This document shows positions 28,001 through 36,700 of a DNA stretch of 64,000 nt, piece after piece. Origin of the DNA: Nostoc sp. NMS8 (GTDB taxonomy: Bacteria; Cyanobacteriota; Cyanobacteriia; Cyanobacteriales; Nostocaceae); the NCBI RefSeq assembly GCF_017115045.1, contig NZ_JABXKK010000083.1, forward strand, positions 1-64,000. The letters are read 5' to 3'. The notes under the pieces were generated by a model. It was not told where the DNA came from. It did no database searches and saw only the letters and a program-made list of their open reading frames with translations. The position numbers were made by a program, and so were the translations under genes. Numbering within the stretch: the stretch's first letter is position 1; every line of letters starts with the position of its first letter.

Positions 28001-29409
28001 TGCCATATAGCTATCAGCCCAGAGGGAGTATTTTTAATGAATAAAGTTAAATCAAACTTGGCAGTTGTCTTTTCTGTTGCTAATGGACTGAGAGTTAGCC
28101 CACTCAGTTCTACCTCAGATATGGGCGCATTTTCGAGGACAAACATCACCTGAAACAGTGGTGTATGGCTGAGGTCTCGTTGTGGCTGTAAGGTTTTTAC
28201 CAATTCCTCAAAGGGGAGGTCTGGATGAGTGTAAGCTTGCAGTGTCAGTTGCCGGACTCGACTTAGCAACTGTTGAAAACTAGGGTTGCCTGACAAATCG
28301 GTACGTAGCACTAAAGTATTGACAAAAAAGCCAATTAACCCTTCAAGTTCCAAGCGATCGCGGTTAGCAAGGGGCGTACCTACTACAATGTCATCGGAGC
28401 CTGTATAGCGATGAAGCAAGGTAATATAAGCGGAGAACAGCGTCATGAATAGGGTGGCTCCCTCTTGCCTACTGAAATTGGCAAGGGCTTGACTCAGTTC
28501 ATTTGAAAATTCTCTATATTGGATTGCGCCCCGGAAAGTTTGAATAGCTAGTCTTGGTCTATCTGTAGGTAATTCTAGTAAGGTAGGAGCGTTTTTGAGT
28601 AGTTGCTTCCAGTAATCAAGCTGCGTTTGGAGTACCTCTGCTTGCAACCATTGCCGTTGCCAAATAGCAAAGTCGGCATACTGAATTGGTAGCTCAGGTA
28701 GCTTTGGCGACAAGTTATTGCAGAGGGCTGAGTAAATGGTTGCTAACTCGCCCATCAATACGCCCATTGACCAACCATCAAAGATGATGTGGTGTATTGT
28801 TAATACCAAAGCGTGTTCTACCTCTGTGAGTTTAACTACAGAGGCTCGGATTAAAGGAGAGTTAGCAAGGTCAAAGGGTCGATTAGCTTCAGTTGTGGCT
28901 AATTGTTGGCAAGCGATTTCTCTTTCACTTTCAGGTAGTTCTGTTAGGTCTACTATTGGCACATTTAAGGTTAAACTGTCAGCAATTACCTGGACTGGCT
29001 GCTCGTTGATAGTGCGTAAGTTAGTACGTAAGGCTTCGTGGCGAGAGATAATTTTGTTGAGGCTTTGCTCTAGCGCCACGACGTTCAACTTACCGTGAAG
29101 TTTTAGAGCTACTTGTTCGTTGTAGAAGGGGTTATCTGGTTCTAACTGGTTTAATAACCAGAGTCGTTCTTGGGCAAAAGACAGAGGTAAGTTCTGAGGA
29201 CGCTCGGTTTTGGTGAGGGGTAAATCTGTATCAGTGTCCGCATTTTTATCGTGCAGCAACAAGATAAGTTCTGCTTTATTTTTAGCTAATAAGTCACGAG
29301 TTTCTAGCGTCAACACTCCCTTGGGAGCATTAGCACGTAACTGCTCACCTTCAACCCACAACTTTACACCCTGTTTATTAAGATCGACTACTAATTGTTG
29401 GATATTCAT
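19012..29409 (-). CDS. NRPS, C-A(Pro/MePro)-PCP-C-A(Gln)-PCP-E-C-PCP-TE
   Basis: A 3465-residue synthetase that ends the main line. It opens with a TubC-type docking domain (1-60). Module 1: C (HHIIFDG near 210), A (TSGSTG near 683) with pocket D-V-Q-F-I-A-H-V-A, a proline-type code suited to 4-methylproline, and PCP (near 1073). Module 2: C (near 1273), A (near 1750) with D-A-W-Q-F-G-L-I-D (Gln), PCP with GGDSIL (near 2136) and an epimerisation domain (HHLAVDGVSWR near 2322, NYLGQFD), giving D-Gln. The last part is C (HHILTDG near 2800), PCP (near 3157) and TE (GWSFGG near 3290) with no adenylation domain: only about 360 residues separate the C motif from the PCP serine. The last residue must come in trans, or the C domain must act in another way. 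Confidence 0.95.
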   Translation of the reverse strand: MNIQQLVVDLNKQGVKLWVEGEQLRANAPKGVLTLETRDLLAKNKAELILLLHDKNADTDTDLPLTKTERPQNLPLSFAQERLWLLNQLEPDNPFYNEQVALKLHGKLNVVALEQSLNKIISRHEALRTNLRTINEQPVQVIADSLTLNVPIVDLTELPESEREIACQQLATTEANRPFDLANSPLIRASVVKLTEVEHALVLTIHHIIFDGWSMGVLMGELATIYSALCNNLSPKLPELPIQYADFAIWQRQWLQAEVLQTQLDYWKQLLKNAPTLLELPTDRPRLAIQTFRGAIQYREFSNELSQALANFSRQEGATLFMTLFSAYITLLHRYTGSDDIVVGTPLANRDRLELEGLIGFFVNTLVLRTDLSGNPSFQQLLSRVRQLTLQAYTHPDLPFEELVKTLQPQRDLSHTPLFQVMFVLENAPISEVELSGLTLSPLATEKTTAKFDLTLFIKNTPSGLIAIWQYNTDLFDPSTIERMAGHFVTLLESIVTNPQQQISQLPLLTQVEQQQLLVWNNTQVDYPRDRSIHQLFEEQVGRTPDAVAVEFGNQQLTYHQLNCCANQLAHYLKSLGVKADVLVGLCVERSLEMVVGLLGILKAGGAYLPLDPEYPTERLSFMLEDAQVSVLLIQQSLVERLPQHQAKLVCLDTDTQLMSQCSQDNLISGVQANNLAYIIYTSGSTGKPKGIAMNQLALSNLILWHRENLKISRRAKTLQFAPISFDVSFQEIFSTWCSGGTLLLITEELRRDAVALLGFIQEKAVERLFVPFVALQQLAEVAVDSELGTTHLREIITAGEQLQITPAISQWLYKLTDCTLHNHYGPSESHVATSFTLTNSVETWPLLPPIGQPIANTQIYVLDKYLQPVPIGVPGELHIGGVGLTKGYFNRPELTQEKFISNPFNNSRLYKTGDLARYLPDGNIEYLGRIDNQVKIRGFRIELGEVEAVLSQHSDVQASCVIAREDIPGDKRLVAYVVAHQNSTHTTSKLRQFLKAKLPEYMIPNAVVILESLPLTPSGKLDRRALPVPDLYNDRTDKYVAPRTPIEELLTQIWVQVLKLELVGIHDNFFELGGHSLLATQLVSRIRNIFKVELPLRELFARATVAELALFIEQLQQQNLQLSAPPILPRTKNTDLPLSYAQQRLWFLDQFEPNSPSYNIPVALRLVGTLNVTALQQSLQEIIHRHEALRTNFVTVNGKPSQIIQTQTNWTVSVVECEYLPLGEQEIITQQLAQQQAIQAFDLDNEALFRATLVVLSQTEHVLLVCMHHIVSDGWSMGVFIQELAALYNAYSQGQPSPLTPLAIQYADFTIWQRDWLQGDVLQTQLSYWQQQLKDAPGLLSMPTDRPRPAVQTFVGAYEKFALSVELTDRLTKLSQQQGVTLFMTLLAAYDTLLHRYTGQTDILVGSPIANRDRLESEGLIGFFVNNLVMRTNLADNPSFSELLTRVREVALGAYAHQDLPFEMLVEALQPERDLSHTPLFQVMFVLQNTPMSQVELTGLTVTPLMSEGTTAKFDLTLSMHNTATGLVGAWEYNTDLFDATTIERMAGHFVTLLESIVTNPQQQISQLSLLTEVEQHQLLVEWNNTQVDYPLNKCIHQLFEEQVERTPDAVAVVYEDQQLTYHQLNCRANQLAHYLQSLGVKPDVLVGLCVERSLEMIVGLLGILKAGGAYLPLDPDYPQERLSFMLEDAQVPVLLTQQQHLENLPQHQAEVVCLDTDWQLISQSRQDNAIAPVQDSNLAYVIYTSGSTGKPKGVMLSHRNLCNHMFWMQATFPLTEADKVLQKTPFSFDASVWEFYAPLLVGGQLLLAQPGGHADTAYLLELIAQEQVTTVQFVPSLLQILIEQGGLETCQSLKQIFCGGEALPIALQDQVLSNLNVNLHNLYGPTEACIDATFWTCKEEIKRQVVPIGRAIANTQVYILDEYLQLVPINVPGELHIAGAGLARGYLNRPELTKEKFIPNPFSDEPHSRLYKTSDLARYLPDGTIEYLGRIDNQVKIRGFRIELGEIEAAFNTHPQIQQAVVIVTEDIPGNKRLVAYVVKSDESLTTNQLRQFLKQQLPEYMVPSGFVTLDNLPLTPNGKIDRKALPTPDGEISREHEYVAPRTAIEQILTNIWQELLLKEKVSIHDNFFEIGGDSILSIQIVSRAKNSGLQITPKQIFQNQTIAELARVANTTVSVESKQGIVTGIAPLTPIQQRFFAQNRQEQHHYNQSVLLQIPNHLQTELITIALEKLLEHHDALRLKFTSAASEHKQINQGLDDNIPFAIVDLSSTSKSKQPLALEKIAVEYQASLNLSTGPIIKVVMFNLGDESDARLLIIIHHLAVDGVSWRILLSDLQRIYQQLVTQKPIELSAKTTAFIDWAEKLNNYAQSEIIKLELDYWLNHPWSKITPLPPDNADIQPENTVGSAACVSLKLTQEETQTLLLSVNEAYNTQINDILLSALVLSIAEWTGNSTVLIDLEGHGREELFPDIDLSRTVGWFTSLFPVLLQLPSLNQPGEIIKSIKEQLRAIPNRGIGYGILRYLCKDPTVNEQIETIPASEISFNYLGQFDQVQSETGWKFAAESAGASQSLKQTRDHLFDINALVVEGKLGIEWTYDSHVHTRSTVEKLAQSYIQSIRSIIEHCQLKENREYTPSDFPDTQLNQLELDELLTRFPTKNIESIYPLSPSQQGMLFETLSASESGIHLEQCILNLQEDLDSLAFEKAWQRLLERHSILRTAFIWEAQNEPLQVVLKGVEVLLEQQDWRGLSLPKQQEKLETYLSADRLRGLEMTKPPLMRLALFQVGSNAYQFVWTSHHILTDGWCVPLIFKEVFAFYEAFSKGQDLFLEPSHPYRNYITWLKHQDLSQAEAFWRDKLQGFKSPTPLGIEAEAVNFSAQEERYGEQKACLPAAATAALQSLVRQHHLTLNILIQGVWALLLSRYSGLEDVVFGATVSGRPSELVGAESMLGLFINTLPMRLLVSPQASLWSWLRDIQNQSFTQRDYEYCSEGQIHEWGEVPGSLPLYESLLVFQNHPVGSSVKQSVNDDKNQSQTRSIGAQTKYALTILVSPSSEIEFRVIYNRYRYDNPAITQILEHFQALLNSIVDLPEQHLETLIERISAEQIPQVRQLPKLIQREVRKGFNEPRNLCEFQLLQIWEDILGIHPLSIQDNFFELGGHSLLAVRLMSQIQKHFQINLPLGILFQYPTIEELAHFLDFSTDSLPWSALVPIKKNGNQPPLFCVHPGGGNVLCYHHFAYYLSSDRPFYGLECVGLNPENQPHISIEQMATHYIQELQTVQPHGPYFLTGWSFGGLVAFEMAQQLSHQGEQIALLALIDTTPPYLSYKEPVDYAFLLVELFKDRLDLCLEELRQLEPEEQIIYVEEQAKQKNVIIQGFDFEQAPHLLKIFQINAEAVQNYKGEYYSGSIVLFKASETDADLEYHWNELVEHIETVVVPGNHLNMVLPPHVQTLVKELEKFIEQARD

Positions 29410-29460
29410 AGAATTATTACCTTCACCCCAGCGAATTCGTAATTTAAAATTATTTGTTAC

Positions 29461-32400
29461 TCAAATTGATATTTCTTCTCTCTCAACTGCACCTAAGTTA
29501 TTATCTGACTCTAGTTTGTTTTCTAATTTGGATGCTATTTCAGCTATTGTGGGAGACTCAAACAAACTTGCTACAGTTAATTTAATAGAAAAAGTATTCC
29601 GTAATCTGGATAGAACCTGAACAGCTATTAGGGAATCTCCTCCTAATTGAAAAAAGTTATCATGGATTCCTACCTGCTTAATTCCTAATAATTCTTGCCA
29701 GATATCGGCAATTTTTTGCTCAATCTCATCACGGGGAGCTACATAATAATTGGGTAAATCAGGTCTGGAGTGGAGTGCAGATAATTTTTCTAGCTGAAAA
29801 ATATCCGGCTTTGTTTGTAATGCAATTTCTGATTTTTGGTCAGTCTCTTTTTGCCGAGATTTTGTGCTAAACGCGGCTGATGCAGAAGCTTGAGCCATAA
29901 TAATTTGATGCTCAAACGCTTCAGTTTCGGGAAACACAGCAAATTGAACAAAATCTTGAGTAAGTAGTGCTTCAAACCATTGAACTTTGGTGATAAAAGG
30001 CTGACCGGGGTTACGTCTTTTATCATCTAAAGGTTTCAATAGCAGACCCCAACTGATATCAAAGTCTATTTTCGGTTGAGTGATTTCCCATCCTAAGAGG
30101 AAGCCGCCAGGAGCTAATAAAGAGCGTACATGCTGGAGTGTTTGATCTATGTTCTGAGTGGCGTGCAATACATTAGAGGCTATGATTACATCAAAGCTAT
30201 ACTTCTCAAACCCTTGCTCAATTGGCGATTTATCTATATCTAATAATCGATATTCAACAAATTGATAATCGTTAAACTTTTGTTCAGCTTGAGTTAAGAA
30301 ACCGCTACCAATATCAGTAAAAGTATAGTTGGTTTGTTTAGGTGGCAACACAAGTAATAATGCTTGCGTAGACACACCAGTACCCGCGCCAATTTCTAGA
30401 ACTCTTAGCTGAACAGATGATGGCAATGATTTGACCACCTGTTCCAAGCTTGAGCGCAAGATAGAGTTGTAGTAACTAATTAAAGGAGATTCTGAATATG
30501 AACCATTGTTTTCTTTTTGGTAAACTAGTTCATTGAAAATCTCTAGTGGTTCTTGTTCGCCAATAACAACAGCAGCTAAATTTTCACCACAGCGTTGCAC
30601 TAAATCTAAATCTACTAAAGATGAAGCAGCAAACCTCGCTCTGACTTGTTCTAAATGTTCATGAATATAATCTTGCGAACACGGCACTAGCCCAGAAAAT
30701 AACCCTTCATGTTGCTGTAGTTGTCCTTGTTCTACTAATATTTGCAACCATCTAGATAACAATTGCTGATAGCGGGGAGAAATATGGCGTTGCTCCAACA
30801 ACTTCTCTAAAGAATACTTGTTTTCAGGATTGCTAAAAACCCCTAATTGCTTAAATGCAGAGTTGATGTAGGCTGTACATAAACGATCCAACCACTGTCT
30901 ATTGTCTAGATATGTTAACTCGTTAAGTTCTGCATTTCTAGTATTTGCTTGGTTTTGACCTGCTTGTGTAAGCGATGTCCACAATTGTGATGTTGTGGGT
31001 AAGATTTGTAACTGTTCCCAAGCTGCTTTTTGTGGGGGGTCAATCCAATAACGTTGGCGTTCAAAGGGATAAGTCGGTAGGGGAAGACGATAATATTCAT
31101 CCTGACTATAAAATCCAAACCAATCTACCTTCACCCCAGCTAGCCAGAGTTGACCGAATGTGGTGAATAAAACACGATTATCCGATTGCTTTTCTTGAGG
31201 ATGACGTACCGAAGTCAAGATTGTTTGTGCGGCTACTTTGTCTGGATGTCTCTTGACTAATGTAGTTAATGTGTGTCCTGGCCCAACCTCTAGTAATACT
31301 TGCTCAGGTGTTGCTAATAATTTCTCGACACCTTGAGCAAACAGCACTGTGGAACGTAGATGTTGAGCGTAGTAGTCAGGATTTGTGGCTTGGGTGACTG
31401 TAATCCAAGTACCAGTCAGGTTGGAGATATAAGGAAGTTTGGGGGAATTTAAAGTAAGTTTTTTAACTCGTTCTGCAAATGCTTCTAAGATTGGTTCCAT
31501 CATTTGCGAATGAAAGGCATGGGAAGTATGCAAACGTCGGCATTCAATCCCTTGAGCAGCAAGCTGATTTTGTAGTGCATCTATGGCTGCTATGGAACCG
31601 GAAACTACACACTGCGAGGGTTGATTAATCGCAGCAACAGAAAGTTCTTGCCCTAACAGGAATTTTATCTTGTCTGCGGGCAAGGGAACCGAAAGCATTG
31701 CGCCAGTAGGAAGTTGCTGCATCATCTGTCCGCGTGCAGCTACCAGAGATAAGGCATCTTCTAAGGAAAAAACTTCTGCTAGAGTTGCTGCTACATACTC
31801 GCCAATACTATGACCGATCGCAGCTTGTGGCTCTACTCCATAAGACTGCCATAATTTAGCTAGGGCGTACTCAATTACAAAAATAGCAGGTTGAGCAACG
31901 GCTGTTTGTTGAAGTTGCTGCGATGCTTCATCAATCTTTGATTCACTAGGGTAAAGAATATGACGTAAATCTAGTCCGAGTAGAGGTTTAAGAACTTCCG
32001 AGCAATAATCAACTTGTTCTCGAAATACTGTTTCAGTTTCGTAAATTTCTCGCGCCATGTTGACGTACTGAGAACCTTGACCAGGAAACATAAAGACAAC
32101 AGGCCGTTCTGTAATCTCTGTATAATTAGTAAAAACTTGTTGGGCTGCTAAACTACTGAGAGATTCCACACTGTCTTCTAAGTTTTGACAAATTAACATC
32201 CGTCGGTAATTAAAACCCCGGCGACCACTATTGAGGGTATAAGCTACATCGCCTAAGTTGAGTTCTGGATGCTCTTTTAAATGCGCGATTAAATTAGCTG
32301 TTGCCTTCTCAAGCGCATTTGCAGTTTTAGCCGAAAGTACCAATAATTGAGAATTCCTCCCCTGCTCCCCTGCTCCCCTGCTCCCCTGCTCAAAAACAGG

Positions 32401-33726
32401 AGCTTCTTCTAAAATCACATGAGCATTAGTACCCCCCATACCAAAAGAACTAACTCCAGCACGGCGAGGGGTGTTATTTCTTTTCCATTCAGTTAGGGTT
32501 GTATTGACATAAAAAGGACTGTTGGCAAAATCAATTTTGGGATTAGGTGTCTGGTAGTGCAAACTCGGAGGCAGCATTTTATTTTGCAGCGCTAAGACAG
32601 TTTTAATCAAACCTGCGACACCTGCTGCTGTATCCAAATGTCCAAAGTTGGTTTTTACCGAACCAATCGCGCAGAAACCTTTTTTATCGGTAGTTTGGTT
32701 AAAAGCTTGAGTTAAAGCTGCAATTTCAATCGGGTCGCCTAAAGGTGTAGCTGTACCATGAGCTTCGATGTAGGAAATTGTTTCGGCATCTACACCAGCT
32801 AAAGCTTGAGCCTCGCCAATCACGGCTGCTTGACCGCTAACACTAGGAGCAGTGTAGCCGACTTTCATTGCACCATCATTATTAATTGCCGAGCCTTTAA
32901 TGATTGCATGGATGTGGTCGCGATCGCTTATCGCATCCTTTAATCTTTTCAATACCACAATCCCAGCACCGCTACCGCCAATTGTTCCTTGTGCTTTAGC
33001 ATCAAAACTACGGCAGTGTCCATCAGGAGAAAGAATCATTCCCTCTTGATGTAAATAACCTATTTTTTGGGGAATGGCCAGAGTTACTCCACCAGCTAAA
33101 GCTATGTCACATTCACCATTTAAGAGACTTTGACAAGCTACATGAACAGCAACCAAAGAAGTAGAACACGCTGTTTGCACATTTACTGCGGGGCCAGTCA
33201 AGTTTAATTTATATGCAACTCTTGTCGGTAAAAAATCTTTATCGTTGGAGATTCCTAATTGGATAGGATCAATTGTTGCTAATAATTGATGATTAGGATA
33301 GATATTATTCAGCAAATATCTACTCATCCCTACACCACCATAAACCCCGATTAAACCATTGTAGGTTTGCGGGTCATAACCAGCTTTTTCTACAGCTTCC
33401 CAAGCCAATTCTAAAAATAGGCGTTGTTGTGGATCTATTAACTCAGCTTCTTTGGCACTATAAGCAAAGAAATTCGCATCAAACAATTCAATGTCTGATA
33501 AAGCGGTGCTAGCTTTGACATAATTAGAATTACTCAATGATTCTAGAGAAATGCCAGAATTTATCAATTCTTCATCTGTCAGCCAGGATATTGATTCTAC
33601 ACCATCACGTAAATTTTGCCAAAATGATTCAATATCTTTTGCACCTGGAAATCTACCAGTAACAGCAATTATTGCTATTTCAGAATTGTTAAATTCATTA
33701 TTGTTATGCACTGAATTTATGGTCAT
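29461..33726 (-). CDS. Type I PKS module, KS-AT-CMT-ACP
   Basis: A 1421-residue polyketide module inserted in the peptide line. Ketosynthase: TACSTS with active Cys near 184, EAHGTATPLGDP and KTNFGHLDTAAG. Acyltransferase: GHSIGE near 637 with HAFH, the malonyl-type motif. C-methyltransferase with the SAM motif LEIGAGTG near 1110. ACP with GGDSL near 1363. No KR, DH or ER is visible, so the beta-keto group should remain, with one methyl on the alpha carbon. It extends the phenylalanine delivered by the preceding protein. It begins 2 bases after that gene's stop codon, so translation is probably coupled. A repeat-derived stretch lies between KS and AT (32350-32392). Confidence 0.94.
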   Translation of the reverse strand: MTINSVHNNNEFNNSEIAIIAVTGRFPGAKDIESFWQNLRDGVESISWLTDEELINSGISLESLSNSNYVKASTALSDIELFDANFFAYSAKEAELIDPQQRLFLELAWEAVEKAGYDPQTYNGLIGVYGGVGMSRYLLNNIYPNHQLLATIDPIQLGISNDKDFLPTRVAYKLNLTGPAVNVQTACSTSLVAVHVACQSLLNGECDIALAGGVTLAIPQKIGYLHQEGMILSPDGHCRSFDAKAQGTIGGSGAGIVVLKRLKDAISDRDHIHAIIKGSAINNDGAMKVGYTAPSVSGQAAVIGEAQALAGVDAETISYIEAHGTATPLGDPIEIAALTQAFNQTTDKKGFCAIGSVKTNFGHLDTAAGVAGLIKTVLALQNKMLPPSLHYQTPNPKIDFANSPFYVNTTLTEWKRNNTPRRAGVSSFGMGGTNAHVILEEAPVFEQGSRGAGEQGRNSQLLVLSAKTANALEKATANLIAHLKEHPELNLGDVAYTLNSGRRGFNYRRMLICQNLEDSVESLSSLAAQQVFTNYTEITERPVVFMFPGQGSQYVNMAREIYETETVFREQVDYCSEVLKPLLGLDLRHILYPSESKIDEASQQLQQTAVAQPAIFVIEYALAKLWQSYGVEPQAAIGHSIGEYVAATLAEVFSLEDALSLVAARGQMMQQLPTGAMLSVPLPADKIKFLLGQELSVAAINQPSQCVVSGSIAAIDALQNQLAAQGIECRRLHTSHAFHSQMMEPILEAFAERVKKLTLNSPKLPYISNLTGTWITVTQATNPDYYAQHLRSTVLFAQGVEKLLATPEQVLLEVGPGHTLTTLVKRHPDKVAAQTILTSVRHPQEKQSDNRVLFTTFGQLWLAGVKVDWFGFYSQDEYYRLPLPTYPFERQRYWIDPPQKAAWEQLQILPTTSQLWTSLTQAGQNQANTRNAELNELTYLDNRQWLDRLCTAYINSAFKQLGVFSNPENKYSLEKLLEQRHISPRYQQLLSRWLQILVEQGQLQQHEGLFSGLVPCSQDYIHEHLEQVRARFAASSLVDLDLVQRCGENLAAVVIGEQEPLEIFNELVYQKENNGSYSESPLISYYNSILRSSLEQVVKSLPSSVQLRVLEIGAGTGVSTQALLLVLPPKQTNYTFTDIGSGFLTQAEQKFNDYQFVEYRLLDIDKSPIEQGFEKYSFDVIIASNVLHATQNIDQTLQHVRSLLAPGGFLLGWEITQPKIDFDISWGLLLKPLDDKRRNPGQPFITKVQWFEALLTQDFVQFAVFPETEAFEHQIIMAQASASAAFSTKSRQKETDQKSEIALQTKPDIFQLEKLSALHSRPDLPNYYVAPRDEIEQKIADIWQELLGIKQVGIHDNFFQLGGDSLIAVQVLSRLRNTFSIKLTVASLFESPTIAEIASKLENKLESDNNLGAVEREEISI
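32350..32392. repeat. Four copies of an 8-bp repeat inside the PKS gene
   Basis: The unit CCTGCTCC is repeated four times in tandem. It encodes part of EQGSRGAGEQGRN between the KS and AT domains, a position where sister enzymes have a plain linker. Four copies make 32 bp, so frame depends on the flanks. Confidence 0.75.
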
Positions 33727-33728
33727 TT

Positions 33729-36700
33729 TTACCTTTTTCTCTGAGAGCGATATTGTTGTCTGGATTCCAATTGTTGACTTCTTAAAGATTTGATTTCACT
33801 ATTAAATTGAGTCTGATTAGTATTTTGCTTGATTGGATCTTTTTTGTGAGTCTTAGGACTTAAGTATTGACTTAAACTATGTATGGTTGGGTAATTAAAC
33901 ATATCAACTATTGACAATTCTAAACCAAATTCTTCTTGCAATTGCTGGTTAATTTTTACTAGTAATAACGAATGACCTCCTAGCTCAAAGAAATTATTGT
34001 AAATTCCTACCTTTTCTACTGCTAATGCCTTTTGCCAAATGCCAGCAATAATTCTTTCTAGTTCTGTATTTGGCATTACATAATCCGATAGTTCCTGATG
34101 CAAATCTGGGTCAGGTAAAGCGCGACGGTCTACTTTCCCATTAGGTGTCAAGGGTAAGGACTCCAATATGACAAAAGCAGTTGGCAGCATATAGCCAGGG
34201 AGTTTATTGGCAAGGAACTGAAGCAGTTCGTCTGTTGTCGGTGTCACATCTTTTTGTGGCACTATGTAGGCGACTAAGCGCTTATTACTTGGAGTTCCTT
34301 CATGAGCGATGACACAACAATTTTGCACATCACCATGTTGCCCTAATAGTGTTTCTATTTCTGCCAATTCAATGCGGAAGCCCCGAATTTTTACTTGATT
34401 GTCAATGCGTCCCAGGTATTCAATGTTGCCATCGGTTAAATAGCGTGCCAAATCCCCTGTTTTATATAATTTTGAATTTTGAATTTTGAATTTTGAATTA
34501 TTAAAGGGGTTGCTGATAAATTTTTCCTGAGTTAGTTCGGGACGGTTGAGGTAGCCTCTTGCTAACCCCACACCACCGATGTGCAACTCTCCTGGCACAC
34601 CAATCGGCACTAGTTGCAAATTTTCGTCTAAAATATAAACTTGCGTGTTGGCGATCGCTCTACCAATAGATATTTTCTCGTCATCTTCAGTGCATTTTGC
34701 AATCGTGGCACAGACAGTAGCTTCTGTTGGCCCGTAAGCGTTGAAGAAGTTTCTCTCAGCAGACCATTGCCTAATTAATTCAGCAGCACAAGCTTCTCCA
34801 GCGACAATTATTGTTTGCAGTGCCGGAAGTTCCGACCCAGGCATAACTGCTAACGCCGATGGTGGTAGGGTGATATGGGTAATGCAGTGATCGCGTAATT
34901 GCTCAATTAATGGTTTCCCTGGCAATAATGAGTCTTTTGTTCCCAAGTAAAGCGTCCCACCTGACCTGAGCGCCATTACGACTTCCCAAATAGAAGCATC
35001 AAAACTGAAGGAGGCAAATTGGAGAACACGACTATTAGAGTCTAAGCCAAAAGTCTGAATCTGAGCTTGAGCTAAGTTGCATAGTCCCTTATGCTCAACC
35101 ATGACACCTTTAGGTCTACCTGTAGATCCTGAAGTGTAAATCACATTAGCTAGATGAAAAGCTTTGACTCCAGTGATGGGATTATCTTGATTGTTTTGGG
35201 CAATTTGTTCCCAAGCTTCATCTAAAAAGACTTGTTTTGCTTGATACTCAGGAAGTCTTTGAATAAGTCGTTGTTGAGTCAGCAGCACCGAAACTTGAGC
35301 ATCTTCTAGCATGAAACTCAAGCGTTCTTGGGGATACTCTGGGTCAAGTGGTAGATATGCTCCACCTGCTTTGAGAATCCCTAAAAGTCCGACCACCATA
35401 TCTAAAGAACGTTCTACACAAATACCCACCAGCACATCTGGTTTGACACCTAATGAGCGTAAGTAATGAGCCAATTGGTTAGCACGACAATTTAATTGGT
35501 AGTAAGTCAGTTGTTGATTGTCAAACACCACAGCCACAGCATCGGGGGTACTCAAACACTGCTCCTCAAACAACTGATGGATACATTTATCAGAGGGATA
35601 ATCTACCTGAGTGTTGTTCCATTCCACTAATAACTGTTGTTGCTCAACTTCTGTTAGCAGGGACAATTGTGAGATTTGCTCTTGAGGGTTAGTAACAATT
35701 GCAGAGAGCAAAGTTACAAAATGATTACTCATCCGCTTAATTGTGCTGGCATCAAACAAATCAGTGTTGTACTCCCACACCCCTAGCAGTCCAGTGGCAG
35801 TGTTTTGCATTATTAAAGTTAAATCAAACTTTGCCGTTATCCCTTCACTCATCAATGGACTGACAGTTAACCCAGTCAACTCTACTTCAGATATGGACGC
35901 ATTTTGCAGGGCAAACATTACCTGAAATATTGGTGTATGACTGAGATCCCGTTCTGGCTGCAATGCTTCTACCAGCATTTCAAAAGGCAAATTCTGATGA
36001 GCATACGCAGACAACGCGACTTCTCGAACACGACTCAGCAATTCGCTAAAGCTGGGATTGCCTGCCAAGTTGGTACGCATCACTAAATTGTTGACAAAAA
36101 AGCCAATTAACCCTTCTATTTCACTGCGATCGCGGTTAGCAATTGGCGAACCCACCAAAATATCTGCCACACCTGTATAGCGGTAAAGCAATGTATCATA
36201 AGCTGCCAACAGCGTCATAAAGAGAGTACAACCTTGCTCCTGGCTCAGTTTTTCCAATCTCTGGGTTAACTCAATTGAGAGTGCAAACTCTTGATACGCT
36301 CCAGCGAAAGTCTGCACAGCAGGTCTTGGTCGGTCTGTGGGCAGTGACAACAAAGCTGGTGCATCTTTTAGTTGTTGTTGCCAGTAATTCAGTTGGCTTT
36401 GTAATACATCTCCTTGCAACCACTGTCGCTGCCATAAGGCGAAATCTGCGTACTGAATCGGCAGTGGCATTAACGATGGAGGTTGACCTTGAGAATAAGC
36501 ATTGTACAGTGCTGCTAGTTCTTGAACAAACACACCCATTGACCAACCATCAAACACAATGTGATGTATACACACTAATAACCCGTGTTCTGTCTCGGAC
36601 AACACTACTAATGTTGCCCTGATTAATGCTTCAGTTTCCAGGTCAAAGGGTCGTTGCGCTTGTTGTTGGGCTAATTGCTGCAAAGCAATTTCTTGTTCGG

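Noticed and set aside
32350..32392. CRISPR array suggested by tandem repeats
   Set aside because: The units are 8 bp with no spacers and lie inside a PKS reading frame.
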